Source: Bursaphelenchus xylophilus
Taxonomy: Eukaryota > Nematoda > Chromadorea > Rhabditida > Aphelenchoididae
NCBI GenBank assembly: GCA_904066235.2
Contig: CAJFCV020000006.1
Coordinates: forward strand, 682,001-746,000
Reading direction: 5' to 3'
Length of the DNA: 64,000 nucleotides
Shown here piece after piece: positions 24,599-34,427 of the stretch (position 1 is its first letter; every line of letters begins with the position of its first letter). The position numbers were made by a program, and so were the translations under genes. The notes beneath the pieces were generated by a model, which saw nothing but the letters and a program-made list of their open reading frames with translations, had not been told where the DNA came from and searched no databases.

Positions 24599-24835
24599 TA
24601 CAGTGTAGACCAGATCCAGTGGCAAAAAACGTACCATTTTGCATCCGGAAAGTGTCAAAAATGTGGCAAAATGCTTCCCTCTCCAAGTGAAAAAACTCCG
24701 ATTCCAAGAGCGCGCCCGCATTTTTGCGAGGAAAGAAGTTTTTTCACTCGGAGAAGGAAGCATTTTGCCACATTTTTGATACTTCCCGGAGGCAAAATGG
24801 TACGTTTTTTTCCACTGTATCTGGTCCCACACAGT
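24599..24835. mobile_element. Palindromic element, family B
   Basis: TACAGTGTAGACCAGATCC ... CTGGTCCCACACAGTA, about 237 bp, one arm altered near the right end. Confidence 0.78.
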
Positions 24836-25865
24836 AGCCGAATTTTTATTCAATCTCTTATAAAAAATTGACAAGGATAGAAAAATCCATGCAAATATTA
24901 CTGTATTTTTGTCTCCAAATCGAAGGTCACGCGCATTTTAGGAAAAAATCTTCTTATCAAACAAAAAATGGGTAGGTATAATACACCATAAATGATATCA
25001 AAACTTCACAAAATCTTTATTCTACCCTCACATCGCTATAAAACTTTCTTCGAGTTTCAAAATTAGCAATTTAGCAAAGGTCTATACTTTTTATCACCCA
25101 AAAAAATCACTCCCTTTCCTTATAAACCAGATCAAAATCTCATTAATTTATCATGGGCCACATCGCCCGTTCTGATTCCCGAAAAACCAAATGATTAGCG
25201 CATCAAATCTAGTAAAATTCTATATTATTCACCGCTTTTCGTCCAAAAGCCCACTACGACAATGTACGGAACAGCTGAACCAACAAATTAGACCTTGTAA
25301 ATACAATTTCGAAGCATAATTTCTCCTTCCGACAAGAAATTGTATTACTTTCAACACCTTTTGTACTAAAGGCAAGGCGTTTTTAGCCGAAAGACGTCAT
25401 TTTAAGGTCAAATCATTTACAAATATCATTAAAAATTTTTGTTGAGACTATAAAAACGGTGTCCGTGCTGCGATAAAAATAAATTTTTGCACAAGATCCG
25501 CTAAAAATAACCTTATCCTAGCCATAAAACCCGATAAATCTCTTAAAAAATCCTTGTTTTTATCCCCAATCACCTGGCTGCTGTCTTTCCCGAACGGCCA
25601 TAAACTTCTCCGTTGAAATGTCTTTACAAATAATGACCAAAAAGCCTTCTTTTTTTCCAACCGCTCTCAAATTCAACTCAAAAAAATCATCAAGCCCCTT
25701 CGTATAATATAAAAATTTACTTTATAGATGCTTTCAATCCATTTTTTATTATTTTGTTAGACCCAGTTAATGCGGATTATACCTTTTTATAATCTATTAA
25801 ATCTATTAACCCTTGAAAACCACTCAAAACAACCCGAAATGCCTCAAAATATGCAAATCACTGAC

Positions 25866-25955
25866 CTTTTCGTCTGAATAATGGTGGGTCGCAGAGTGTG
25901 GAGGCCGAGGATATGGCGATGGTTCCATGTCGTCGTCGTCGATAGTGAGATCACA
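25866..25955 (-). CDS. Candidate orphan exon
   Basis: Exactly 90 bases between a TTTTGCAG acceptor and a GAAAAG|GTCAGT donor, open in one frame with a protein-like composition: an acidic TIDDDDME followed by SPYPRPPHSATHHYSDEK. No recognisable partner exon in either direction, so gene identity and frame are unknown. Confidence 0.35.
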
Positions 25956-27182
25956 CTGCAAAACAAGCAACATATAATCCCTTTTCCGACAAATATTGAC
26001 CTTGGTGAGGCTTTCGAAAAAAATGTTGGGACCAGATATTGCACTTGATAAATTTTATATATTCTATTTAAAAACGCGCTGACTAGCAGTGAGTATAAGC
26101 AAAAACTACCCGTAAATAAAATTTCGGCAATATTCTAATAAACTCGCAGCAAAATTCTTTCGACTCCATCAAAATTCACTACGGAAATCAAAAGTCGAAG
26201 TAAAATTTGTGAATTTCCCTTCCTCTCCGCTGTGTTCACACCTAAAATCCAAGAAAAGAATAGTAAAATTACTTACCAGGTTGTTATAATTGTGAGTGAA
26301 TAAATTATAGAGTCAGATATTCGCATTGCTCCGGCGGCTTTTCCGGTTCTACGTCAACATGAGGTCGAAGTGCTGAGAAGCTAAAAGAGTCAAATATTGA
26401 CGCCGATTTATTCGAAAGACCTTTCAAAATATTCAACTTGACACGAAAAGCGAAAAAACAACAATAAATTTCAGAAAAACGATAATAACATTGGAAACAT
26501 CAAGAAATAAAAAAACTACCACATTTATACCTAAAAAACTTGAGTCTAACGAAATGCATACCTAAAAAGTAATAAGAGCCAAAAAGCGAAGTTCAAATGG
26601 TCCGAAACAAAGAGAATTTTTCCTGAATGCCTGGTGACCTTATCATACGCAAATCAAACTGTTCTACGTCAGCCATTCGCATCAAACATCGGAGAGTAAA
26701 GAAATAAATTTTATCGCAAGCGAACCCTCTGTTTGCTGTTCTAAAATCGCGTGTGAGTGTATGAAAACAAAAAAAAGATTCTCCTTTCACCTTTGTAAAA
26801 GCCATTTTTTGCGGAAAATCCAATAATTTTTTAGAGAAAGAGACCAGAAAAAAAGGATGCGGAAGTTTTCACCCACAATTCGGCGAATTTTGAAGTAATC
26901 GGTGAGATTTTTGGGTTAAATTTGGCCAAGACCTCCAAAATTTTATGGCACCTTTTGACTTATTTTTCAGCGTTCAAGATCTTTTAGTTCAAAGCCATTA
27001 TTTACATTATCCTTGCTTCTCAACACCATTTTCAAATTTGACCACAAACCATAAGTAAAACTTTAAATCAGTAGTATTTATGGAAAATAACCAGTAGAAC
27101 AGTCTACCCCGTCTTTTCACACATTCAAAAATTTATTTATCAGACCATAATTTAGAGAAATCAACCGTTATATTAGACATGC

Positions 27183-28428
27183 TTAATCCTCGCGGAGCTG
27201 GATAGTCAAGCGCCGGATGGGCCTGTTGTGTTCGGCGATGACGATGTTAATCTTGTCACCAGTAGAGGTCTCACGTTCCGCTACCGACTTGAAGGCGTCC
27301 TTCACCAAGGATATGGCTCTGTCGATGGTGAGTTGGGGCTTTTCGGCTTGGTCTGAGAAAGTCATGTGGCCGACTTGGTTGTCGAGGAAAGGCTGCATCA
27401 TGGGCTCACCGCCGCCACTGCAAGAATAAGGAAGACGTTCGATGCAACCGACGGGATCATAACTGTAGACGGCGCCACAGCCTGAAATATTATTCATGAG
27501 ACCTAACTTCCAGTTTGCAAATGCCATTTCTTTATGACAGAGGCCAATTTAAGGCTATTACTTCGGATAAAGATTCTTTTTGATTCTAAAAGCAGACAGA
27601 AAACAAAAAAATAATTTACCCTTTTCATCGATTCCGCAAAGAATAGCTCCAGTGTAGTACGGGAAGAATCGTTTATAGTACAAGTTCCTGGCTAATAGTT
27701 CCGAGCAAAGGTCGACAGTCATGTCACATCGATAATCAAAGCGGTATTTGTGAAGGCGAGACTGAAATACAAGCATTATTTTATGATATTAGACATGCAA
27801 ACTAAAACAATATACATCACAAAGAAAGTGATCAAAAATACCACCATATCTCTCTGCAAAGGCAATTCAATCAATTCGAGACTCATAAAAGCCTTACTCA
27901 CCTCAAGAACACGTTTGAGCTGAATAACATCACCATAGAACCCAGTGGTGGCAAGGATAATATTATCGTTCAAAACATTAACTTTCTCCGCTTCGCGGTT
28001 CATAACACTGACTTCGAAGGCAGACATACGAGTGTCACTGGCCGCAACGACAAAGTTGTAACCAGCCAAGGCACATGCGGTACTAAAAATCAAAAAAACT
28101 ATATTGCCCATGGTAAGCTTAGCCCTAAGCTAATAAAAACTGTTTGCTTGGTTTAAACAGTCCAAGACTTGGGTTCAAAATACTCCCGCAACATCGATGA
28201 GTATGTGAGACAACTAATAAAATTAACTTTGCTAAAACTCTCATCCGTTTCTGCCTAAAAAAAGAAAATATAAACCAACACCTACCCTCCCTCCATGGAA
28301 TACGGATTCCATCTCTGTTGGTGGACAGTATTCTTGGCGCGCCATGGTGGATTTGCAGTAGCATCGTGCATGGCTGCTTTGAACGAGTTCCAGTCCATTT
28401 TTACCTCATTCTTGTTGAGAACGTCCAT
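27183..28428 (-). CDS. pbs-6: Proteasome subunit β6 (PSMB1 type)
   Basis: Four exons, 28428-28286, 28082-27902, 27761-27620 and 27481-27183, coding 254 residues, close to the family's usual length. The product is a non-catalytic β-ring subunit of the 20S core. Diagnostic segments are NPYSMEGG at the end of exon 1, GTACALAGYNFVVAASDTRMS at the exon 1/2 junction (the position of the catalytic threonine in active subunits; the motif here fits the inactive β6 type), YYTGAILCGIDEKG and GCGAVYSYDPVGCIER. The start ATG is the first in frame and encodes a short propeptide rich in Asn/Lys. Identity is firm; the choice of β6 over other β subunits rests on the YDPVGCIER and YSMEGG segments. Confidence 0.92.
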
Positions 28429-28871
28429 TTTCGCCGGCTGAAAATTAAGAAAAAGACGATATGTGTTTTGATATACAATTTACACAAAATTTCCACGACA
28501 TTTGACAGTAAAATCGATGTAAGTAAAAAGTTATTCGTCTGCAAGAAAAATAATAAATTTGATGATTCGACGGAACTCCACAATTGACTTTATTTTGTTG
28601 CGAAGTGTCACAAAATTATTGGTTTTTGCATTAAGTGACGGAAATGTTGCGAATTATATATCAGATGATATCTTATGTTGTAATGAGTAATTTTACACTT
28701 TCTTAATATCAGAAACACAATTTTGTGAGAAATTTTTTATTCCTTTTATCGTATTTTACGCGGGGAATCTGCGATTACTGTAACAAACAAATTGCAATTT
28801 CTTATACTCAAAGGTTGTAGTTTAAACAACATTTTCTGCAAAGTATAAAAGTCCAGTCTAGCAGTACTTTT
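28429..28871. other. Spacer between pbs-6 and the retroelement complex
   Basis: AT-rich sequence holding the pbs-6 promoter region. No other gene or named repeat seen. It does not match the family C sequence found on the other side of the retroelement complex. Confidence 0.4.
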
Positions 28872-28875
28872 ACAT

Positions 28876-29400
28876 TGTTTCAGAAAAACCTAATTATAAC
28901 CTAAAACTACAAAATCTGTGGCTGAAGGGACAAATTTCGGAGCAAACTCAAGTCTCTTCCTCCAAATTGACGTATGTAGCCTTGGATTATACTTTGTAGA
29001 CTCTAGCCAAGACCTTGATCAGGGGCAAAGGTCGAATTAAAACTTTCCCAGCGCGCATCACTGATATAAAGGGGAGGGTTTGTATAAAAAGCTGGACACG
29101 CGGGTCGAGAAAAGTCTTGAGAACGGGTTCTCATGCTTTTCAGAGACTAATTTTACGATTTGGGGTCTCAAACCATATTTTTGTTTATTCTTTTTTAGGG
29201 AAAATATTTTTTCGTGACATTAGAAAATCGACTGTCACATGTCAAAAAATCTCGGGTATGAGCAGGAAATTTGATATTTATTTATCTTGAGGGGTCTTGT
29301 TTCTGTTCGAGACGGAAAAGTAGCGTGGAATAAGCTGTTTTCTTCAAATTTATCGATGGTTTGTTGTTGTAATCAATAGCTGTTGCGGCTGGAACTCACA
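28876..29400 (+). repeat. Left long terminal repeat of the plus-strand BEL/Pao element
   Basis: Starts TGTTTCAG and ends CTCACA, giving TG...CA ends. A TATA-like GTATAAAAAGC lies inside. The identity with the right copy continues 68 bp beyond this point into family C-like sequence, which is unusual for a 5' LTR. Confidence 0.65.
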
Positions 29401-29467
29401 GGAAAAGATGCTCGCGGAGTGGCATTCAGACTTTGATGAAAGCTGGCATAAATTCAGATTAATTTTT

Positions 29468-30031
29468 TGTCCGATTCCACCTTCGGTCAGAAAAGAAAAC
29501 GACAATATGGCTAGTGGTCTTGCGGTGTTCTTCCTGTCGATTACCTTCCGCACTCTTGCTACCTGAAATTACTTGGCCCTCCAAGTGGAAGGTTGCGGAT
29601 GTGGATGTCGGGTAATCGATTGTATTCGTTCCCCTTAAAAGATGAACACGAGAATAAGATCAAATTAACTCGAATAAATGAATTTATCAATAAACGTAAA
29701 CAATACAATAAAATATGCAATAAAACACAACTCTACAATAACAACACTACAATAACAACTACAACAACTCGACACAACAACTACACAACTACACTTCACG
29801 ACACAACAACAACCCATACATAAATTATATCTGATCAAGATGGGATAAAACCTTGGAGAAGGTTACGGTGTCGTGAATCAGGCGCTTCGCTTCGGGATCT
29901 CTCCGTCGAACATTCTCGAACATCGGGGAAAAACAACTAGGGAAACAGTTGACACAGGGGACATTTCTCTCTCTCCATAAATTCCATCGAGTTGACACAT
30001 CGTGGATAACTCCAGGTTCCGTGGAATCTGA
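29468..30031 (-). repeat. LTR (3' copy) of the minus-strand element
   Basis: 564 bp, on the plus strand from TGTCCGATTCC to GGAATCTGA. The gag reading frame runs into it and stops at 29825. It contains an A/C-rich stretch of ACAACAACTAC-like repeats. Confidence 0.8.
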
Positions 30032-33000
30032 CATTGCCCGCCCAAGTACAAAGTGCTTCGTTATCGTTCCCTTCATCAATCCTGCCCATCGATCAATCAT
30101 TCTTTGTCCAAAGTTATCAAGTTTGCATCCTTCTTCATTTATACATTTGATCACATCGATGGCAGAATCATCATACTTCAGGTCCTTAGCTTTCCTTCTC
30201 AATTCACATCCCGATCTTTCATCATTATCAGTTTGAAGCATGTCTACTTTCAAATTCTCTCTCATCAGAAACATGTAAGGTTCAATGACATTGTTTAATC
30301 CCTCTACTGCGTCATCTTCCAATTCGGTCAAAATCAAGACTACAATAACCTTCGTCACATCTGGTTGAATCAATGTCATAAAATTCTCCAATGGGTGGAT
30401 CACATCATAATGAGCTCTCTTGTTCTTCTTCAAGGTGTACCTCTTCCTCTTCTTCTTCCTTCTCAAAAACATTTCGTTGGCGCTTCTCTCTTCAATTTCA
30501 TTATCAAAAAAGATAATTACATCATCTTTCACGTACTTCTTTCTCAATGCGTAGCTATCAGTCATGACACAAAGTGTCTCTGCGACTCGTCGTGGACCCT
30601 GCCGGCGGCCAAAAATCTTCTGTGCTCTGAATACATCAAACTTATTCTCGAGATTCTCATTCTCAATATCCACATCGAAATTCTTCAAATCATCATCACT
30701 TTTCTCAATTTCTATCGGATATAACTCTTGACGATGTATTCTTCTTTGCACAAAGTTCTCAAAAGGTTTCTCAAACTTTCCTGGTACTTCATCAAAATTC
30801 TTTTCATTCAGCTTATCTGGTTTCTCGCAATCAACCTTCTCATCACTTACCATCATAACAATTGCTCCTTGGTTCCTCTGAGTTTCAATTTCTCTCCTTC
30901 TAGGCGATAGACATATCAATTTGTGGTGATCTTCTCCACATCTCTCACATTTCTCAGCATCACAACTCCCTGAATGGTTCATCAAACATTTCTCACATGC
31001 TTTCAGCTGTTGAATTCTTTTTCTTTTCAAGTATGCTGAGTAATGGATCCGGCACATCCTTCCGTTGTGCTTTCCTTGACAAAAGTAGCATCTTATAGCC
31101 TGCTTATGTTCTCTGTCGTTCCTGATCGGCTCTGACTCTTTCTTCTCCATTCTCCTTCGGGCATCATCGTTCTCAAAGGGTCTTCTGAAAGGAACAAGTT
31201 CTCTGCCATTCTCTATCATCTCGTCAACTCGTCTATTCTCAACGCTTTCATCTTCTGAATGTTCTGAAACAGTGCCAAATGATTCTCTTCGGTAATTTTC
31301 AAATCTTCGCCTCTTCATTCTCTGAACAATAACATCGTGTGCCCACTGTGCAAAATGGTCCGCTCCACGGTCATATGCTCTGTCGTAACCATGACAAAAC
31401 TCCAATACGTTGGCTTGATCTTCAGGAAGAATCCTAAAAAATGCATCAAATAAAGACTCATCGTGCATATCATATCTGGCATCTTTCAGCCTGAGCACAG
31501 CTTCATAATATCTCAGAATATTCTTCGGCGTTTCATATGCTGGGTACATTGTCGGGAGATCGAACAAATCCATTAACATCTTCATCGTACTCGTCTTGGT
31601 CGTGCTAAAGTGTCTTTCCAGCGACTTCAATGTTCTTCTCAACGATTCCATTCCAGGATCCAGCGATTCTACAATTCTGGTTTCGTCTCTTCCCAATCTT
31701 CCTCTCAAAAATGCATTCTTTTGCATAGGCAAGTAGTTGGGATTCAATCCAATCAATGAGTTATACTGGATAATAAATCTCTTCCATCCAGTGTAATTCT
31801 TTTCATATAACTTTGGGATCATCGATTCTGTCACATTCGGCGACTTCCTATGTGAATGTTTCTCAAACTGCAGACATCGACATCGTAATTTCCCTTTCTC
31901 AAATACTGAATACAAGCACAGTGTATCCAATTCTCTTCCTTCATGGCGTCTTCCATAATCTTTATCAGTTGATGAACTCGACGATGAGTGTCTTCTTGAC
32001 TTCTTAAGAGTGTTTCTCTTCTCTTTCTCACGTCGATTCCGTCCATGTCGACTTCGTTCGTCGGGTGAACTCTCTCTAAATGATCTATTACGTCTTCTCT
32101 TACCTTGTGAAGCACGATTCTGCGATCTTTTCCATCGTCGACTACCTTGCGACGTACTGCTATCAGATCCTCCATCGGACTCTGATTCTGAACTTGATTC
32201 GCTTGAACTACACCTGCGATAGCAACGTGTCCGCAGGCTCTGTCCTTCCAAACGTCTCCTTTCGTTCGTCCTTGATTTACTTGAGTTACCACGCTGATGT
32301 CCTCTCGAATCACTGGTTTCCCTTTTCAATCTTGGATATTCCACATGACGATCCTCTTCGCCATCTCGACTGCTTGATCCATACCTCGATTTACTTGAGT
32401 TACCACGCTGATTTCCTCTCCAATCACTGGTTTCCCTTTTCAATCTTCGGTATTCCACATGACGATCCTCTTCGCCATCTCGACTGCTTGATCCAGACCT
32501 TGCCCATCGACTCTCGGCCCTTCTCCTCAACACAATCGACTTGCGGTCTCTTCCGCTTTCACTTGATGTACTACTATATGATCTGAACCTCGCCTTTCTG
32601 CTCGGGGTCCTTCCCTTCATCCTAGCCACATCTTCCTCTGACTCGGTGCTCTCCAAGCTATCCGTTCTTCTTTTGCTCCTCAGAGACTTCATTTGGTTGC
32701 TCCGCAGAGACTTGTCGCATTTGCTCCTCAGAGACTTGATTTCGTTGCTCCGCAGAGACTTCGTTTGTTCGCTCCTCAGAGACTTCTCACATTTGCTCCG
32801 CAGAGACTTCTCGTATTTGCTCCTCAGAGACTTGATTTCGTTGCTCCGCAGAGACTTACTCAATCTTCGTGTTCTCAAATCCGGTTCATCATGGTGTTTG
32901 TTCCATGATGTCGACTTCAGGAATTGATCTTCAACGTCGATATCTTCGGGTTGTCGTGTTGTGTAAGTTGCGTTCTCAATTGCCTTCTGATGCTTTTCCT

Positions 33001-33796
33001 TTCTTCCGCTTCTACCTTCCCAGAACTTCTCTGCTCCATACCTGAGGTCTTCCACTTTTGAGTGAGTAGGTTGGCCATCGACGCGTCCCTGTCTGTCGGG
33101 CACCTCTTCCTGGGTGAATCTTTTGCGTTCGCCTTCCAATTCTATCTCCAACTCAACTTCTCCATCACTTTCTTCAGAAGACACCTGCGAATGAGCAGGT
33201 GGGACACCGACCCGTCCCTGTCCGTCGGGCACCTCTTCCTGGGGGGTTCTTCCACGTCCGGTTCCCTTACCTCTCTTCCCTTCGCTTTCCCGTTTGGTTC
33301 TCCTGCCATGTGACAACTGCAAGTCCCACTTTATGATGCCGTCTTCAAGCCGTAATCCTTGGCGGGCCATCATCTCTGGACTGATTTTTAACTGCCTCAT
33401 CTTGTCCTGGATGTTCTCAAAGTTCTCGAGGTTCTTCGCGGTATAATGTTCATCATATCTACCTAAAATATTCTCAACAAGGTCTTCATCTTCTTTCTCA
33501 AGATGTCCTGTGAGTTTCTTCAGCTGATTCAACACTTCTGGGATCTCGTCAATGTACATCTGCATCTTTTTCACATTCTCAATCCAACGTTCCAGTTCCT
33601 CTTCTGTGTCCGGTTTCGAATAGTCAAAATCGTCCAAGACTGGGCTAACTGTTTTTCTGACGCGGTTGATCTTCTCTTCTTTTTTCTCGAGCGCTCCCAT
33701 CCATTTCTTCATTGCATCCGTATACACGTTCGTTGATTCACTCATCTTTTCAAGTTGATTCTCAAAAGCTGACGTCTCAGCTATTCTCAGTGCCAA
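29825..33796 (-). CDS. Gag-like polyprotein with an RS-rich domain, fused to a pol C-terminal tail
   Basis: 1,323 codons without interruption. Order of parts: an N-terminal coiled-coil region (about 1-150); a charged region; tandem KSLRS-x repeats near 310-370; a long Arg/Ser-rich domain (380-640) including two copies of SSSRDGEEDRHVEY; a capsid-like segment with YTGWKRFIIQYNSLIG and FLRGRLGRDE; zinc knuckles (CYFCQGKHNGRMC, then CEKC and CERCGEDHH); and a tail matching the end of the neighbouring pol protein (ENFVQRRI, ELYPIEIEK). All enzymatic domains are absent with the frame preserved. It could supply particle proteins while borrowing enzymes from a full element; it might also be domesticated. 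The exact start is uncertain. Confidence 0.78.
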   Translation of the reverse strand: MALRIAETSAFENQLEKMSESTNVYTDAMKKWMGALEKKEEKINRVRKTVSPVLDDFDYSKPDTEEELERWIENVKKMQMYIDEIPEVLNQLKKLTGHLEKEDEDLVENILGRYDEHYTAKNLENFENIQDKMRQLKISPEMMARQGLRLEDGIIKWDLQLSHGRRTKRESEGKRGKGTGRGRTPQEEVPDGQGRVGVPPAHSQVSSEESDGEVELEIELEGERKRFTQEEVPDRQGRVDGQPTHSKVEDLRYGAEKFWEGRSGRKEKHQKAIENATYTTRQPEDIDVEDQFLKSTSWNKHHDEPDLRTRRLSKSLRSNEIKSLRSKYEKSLRSKCEKSLRSEQTKSLRSNEIKSLRSKCDKSLRSNQMKSLRSKRRTDSLESTESEEDVARMKGRTPSRKARFRSYSSTSSESGRDRKSIVLRRRAESRWARSGSSSRDGEEDRHVEYRRLKRETSDWRGNQRGNSSKSRYGSSSRDGEEDRHVEYPRLKRETSDSRGHQRGNSSKSRTNERRRLEGQSLRTRCYRRCSSSESSSESESDGGSDSSTSQGSRRWKRSQNRASQGKRRRNRSFRESSPDERSRHGRNRREKEKRNTLKKSRRHSSSSSSTDKDYGRRHEGRELDTLCLYSVFEKGKLRCRCLQFEKHSHRKSPNVTESMIPKLYEKNYTGWKRFIIQYNSLIGLNPNYLPMQKNAFLRGRLGRDETRIVESLDPGMESLRRTLKSLERHFSTTKTSTMKMLMDLFDLPTMYPAYETPKNILRYYEAVLRLKDARYDMHDESLFDAFFRILPEDQANVLEFCHGYDRAYDRGADHFAQWAHDVIVQRMKRRRFENYRRESFGTVSEHSEDESVENRRVDEMIENGRELVPFRRPFENDDARRRMEKKESEPIRNDREHKQAIRCYFCQGKHNGRMCRIHYSAYLKRKRIQQLKACEKCLMNHSGSCDAEKCERCGEDHHKLICLSPRRREIETQRNQGAIVMMVSDEKVDCEKPDKLNEKNFDEVPGKFEKPFENFVQRRIHRQELYPIEIEKSDDDLKNFDVDIENENLENKFDVFRAQKIFGRRQGPRRVAETLCVMTDSYALRKKYVKDDVIIFFDNEIEERSANEMFLRRKKKRKRYTLKKNKRAHYDVIHPLENFMTLIQPDVTKVIVVLILTELEDDAVEGLNNVIEPYMFLMRENLKVDMLQTDNDERSGCELRRKAKDLKYDDSAIDVIKCINEEGCKLDNFGQRMIDRWAGLMKGTITKHFVLGRAMSDSTEPGVIHDVSTRWNLWRERNVPCVNCFPSCFSPMFENVRRRDPEAKRLIHDTVTFSKVLSHLDQI
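32690..32875 (-). repeat. 24-base tandem repeat encoding KSLRS units
   Basis: Seven to nine copies of a unit containing CTCCGCAGAGACTT or CTCCTCAGAGACTT at about 24-base spacing, encoding KSLRSN/K-xxx repeats inside the gag-like protein. The copies alternate between two variants, which suggests expansion by pairs. Confidence 0.85.
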
Positions 33797-33863
33797 TCCT
33801 GTTTTTGTCGTTGATATAATCCTGGTCTTCGTTCCAAACCAAGCTCAGCCCCCACTTTTCGTC

Positions 33864-34427
33864 TGTCCGATTCCACCTTCGGTCAGAAAAGAAAACGACA
33901 ATATGGCTAGTGGTCTTGCGGTGTTCCTCCTGTCGATTACCTTCCGCACTCTTGCTACCTGAAATTACTTGGCCCTCCAAGTGGAAGGTTGCGGATGTGG
34001 ATGTCGGGTAATCGATTGTATTCGTTCCCCTTAAAAGATGAACACGAGAATAAGATCAAATTAACTCGAATAAATGAATTTATCAATAAACGTAAACAAT
34101 ACAATAAAATATGCAATAAAACACAACTCTACAATAACAACACTACAATAACAACTACAACAACTCGACACAACAACTACACAACTACACTTCACGACAC
34201 AACAACAACCCATACATAAATTATATCTGATCAAGATGGGATAAAACCTTGGAGAAGGTTACGGTGTCGTGAATCAGGCGCTTCGCTTCGGGATCTCTCC
34301 GTCGAACATTCTCGAACATCGGGGAAAAACAACTAGGGAAACAGTTGACACAGGGGACATTTCTCTCTCTCCATAAATTCCATCGAGTTGACACATCGTG
34401 GATAACTCCAGGTTCCGTGGAATCTGA
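33864..34427 (-). repeat. LTR (5' copy) of the minus-strand element
   Basis: Same 564 bp as 29468-30031 with one visible difference. In element orientation it is followed by GACGAAAAGTGGGGGCTGAGC, the position of a primer-binding site; I cannot assign the tRNA. Confidence 0.8.

Larger units (their letters stand above)
21136..27182. other. 6-kb stretch without a confident gene
   Basis: AT-rich sequence that holds two family B palindromes (23834-24081, 24599-24835) and one candidate orphan exon (25866-25955). Short frames around 22430-22760 (+), 23542-23665 (+) and 24083-24359 (+) have some gene-like composition but neither splice partners nor recognisable domains. A long-intron gene could be hidden here; I cannot assemble one. 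Confidence 0.45.
29468..34427 (-). mobile_element. Gag-only BEL/Pao-related element, non-autonomous
   Basis: Two 564-bp direct repeats (29468-30031 and 33864-34427) differ at one position that I can see (29531 T, 33927 C). They flank a single 1,323-codon minus-strand frame that has gag features and a pol C-terminal tail but no protease, RT, RNase H or integrase. The near-identical LTRs point to a recent insertion. No target-site duplication is apparent. Confidence 0.8.

Noticed and set aside
29015..29290. 91-codon ORF present in both outer repeats (also 39530-39805)
   Set aside because: It lies inside the LTR over the TATA-like region; there is no evidence that it is translated.
29593..29823. 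Plus-strand ORF present twice (also 33989-34219)
   Set aside because: It lies wholly inside the LTR of the minus-strand element and duplicates with it. It has a Thr/Asn-rich low-complexity end and no recognisable domain.
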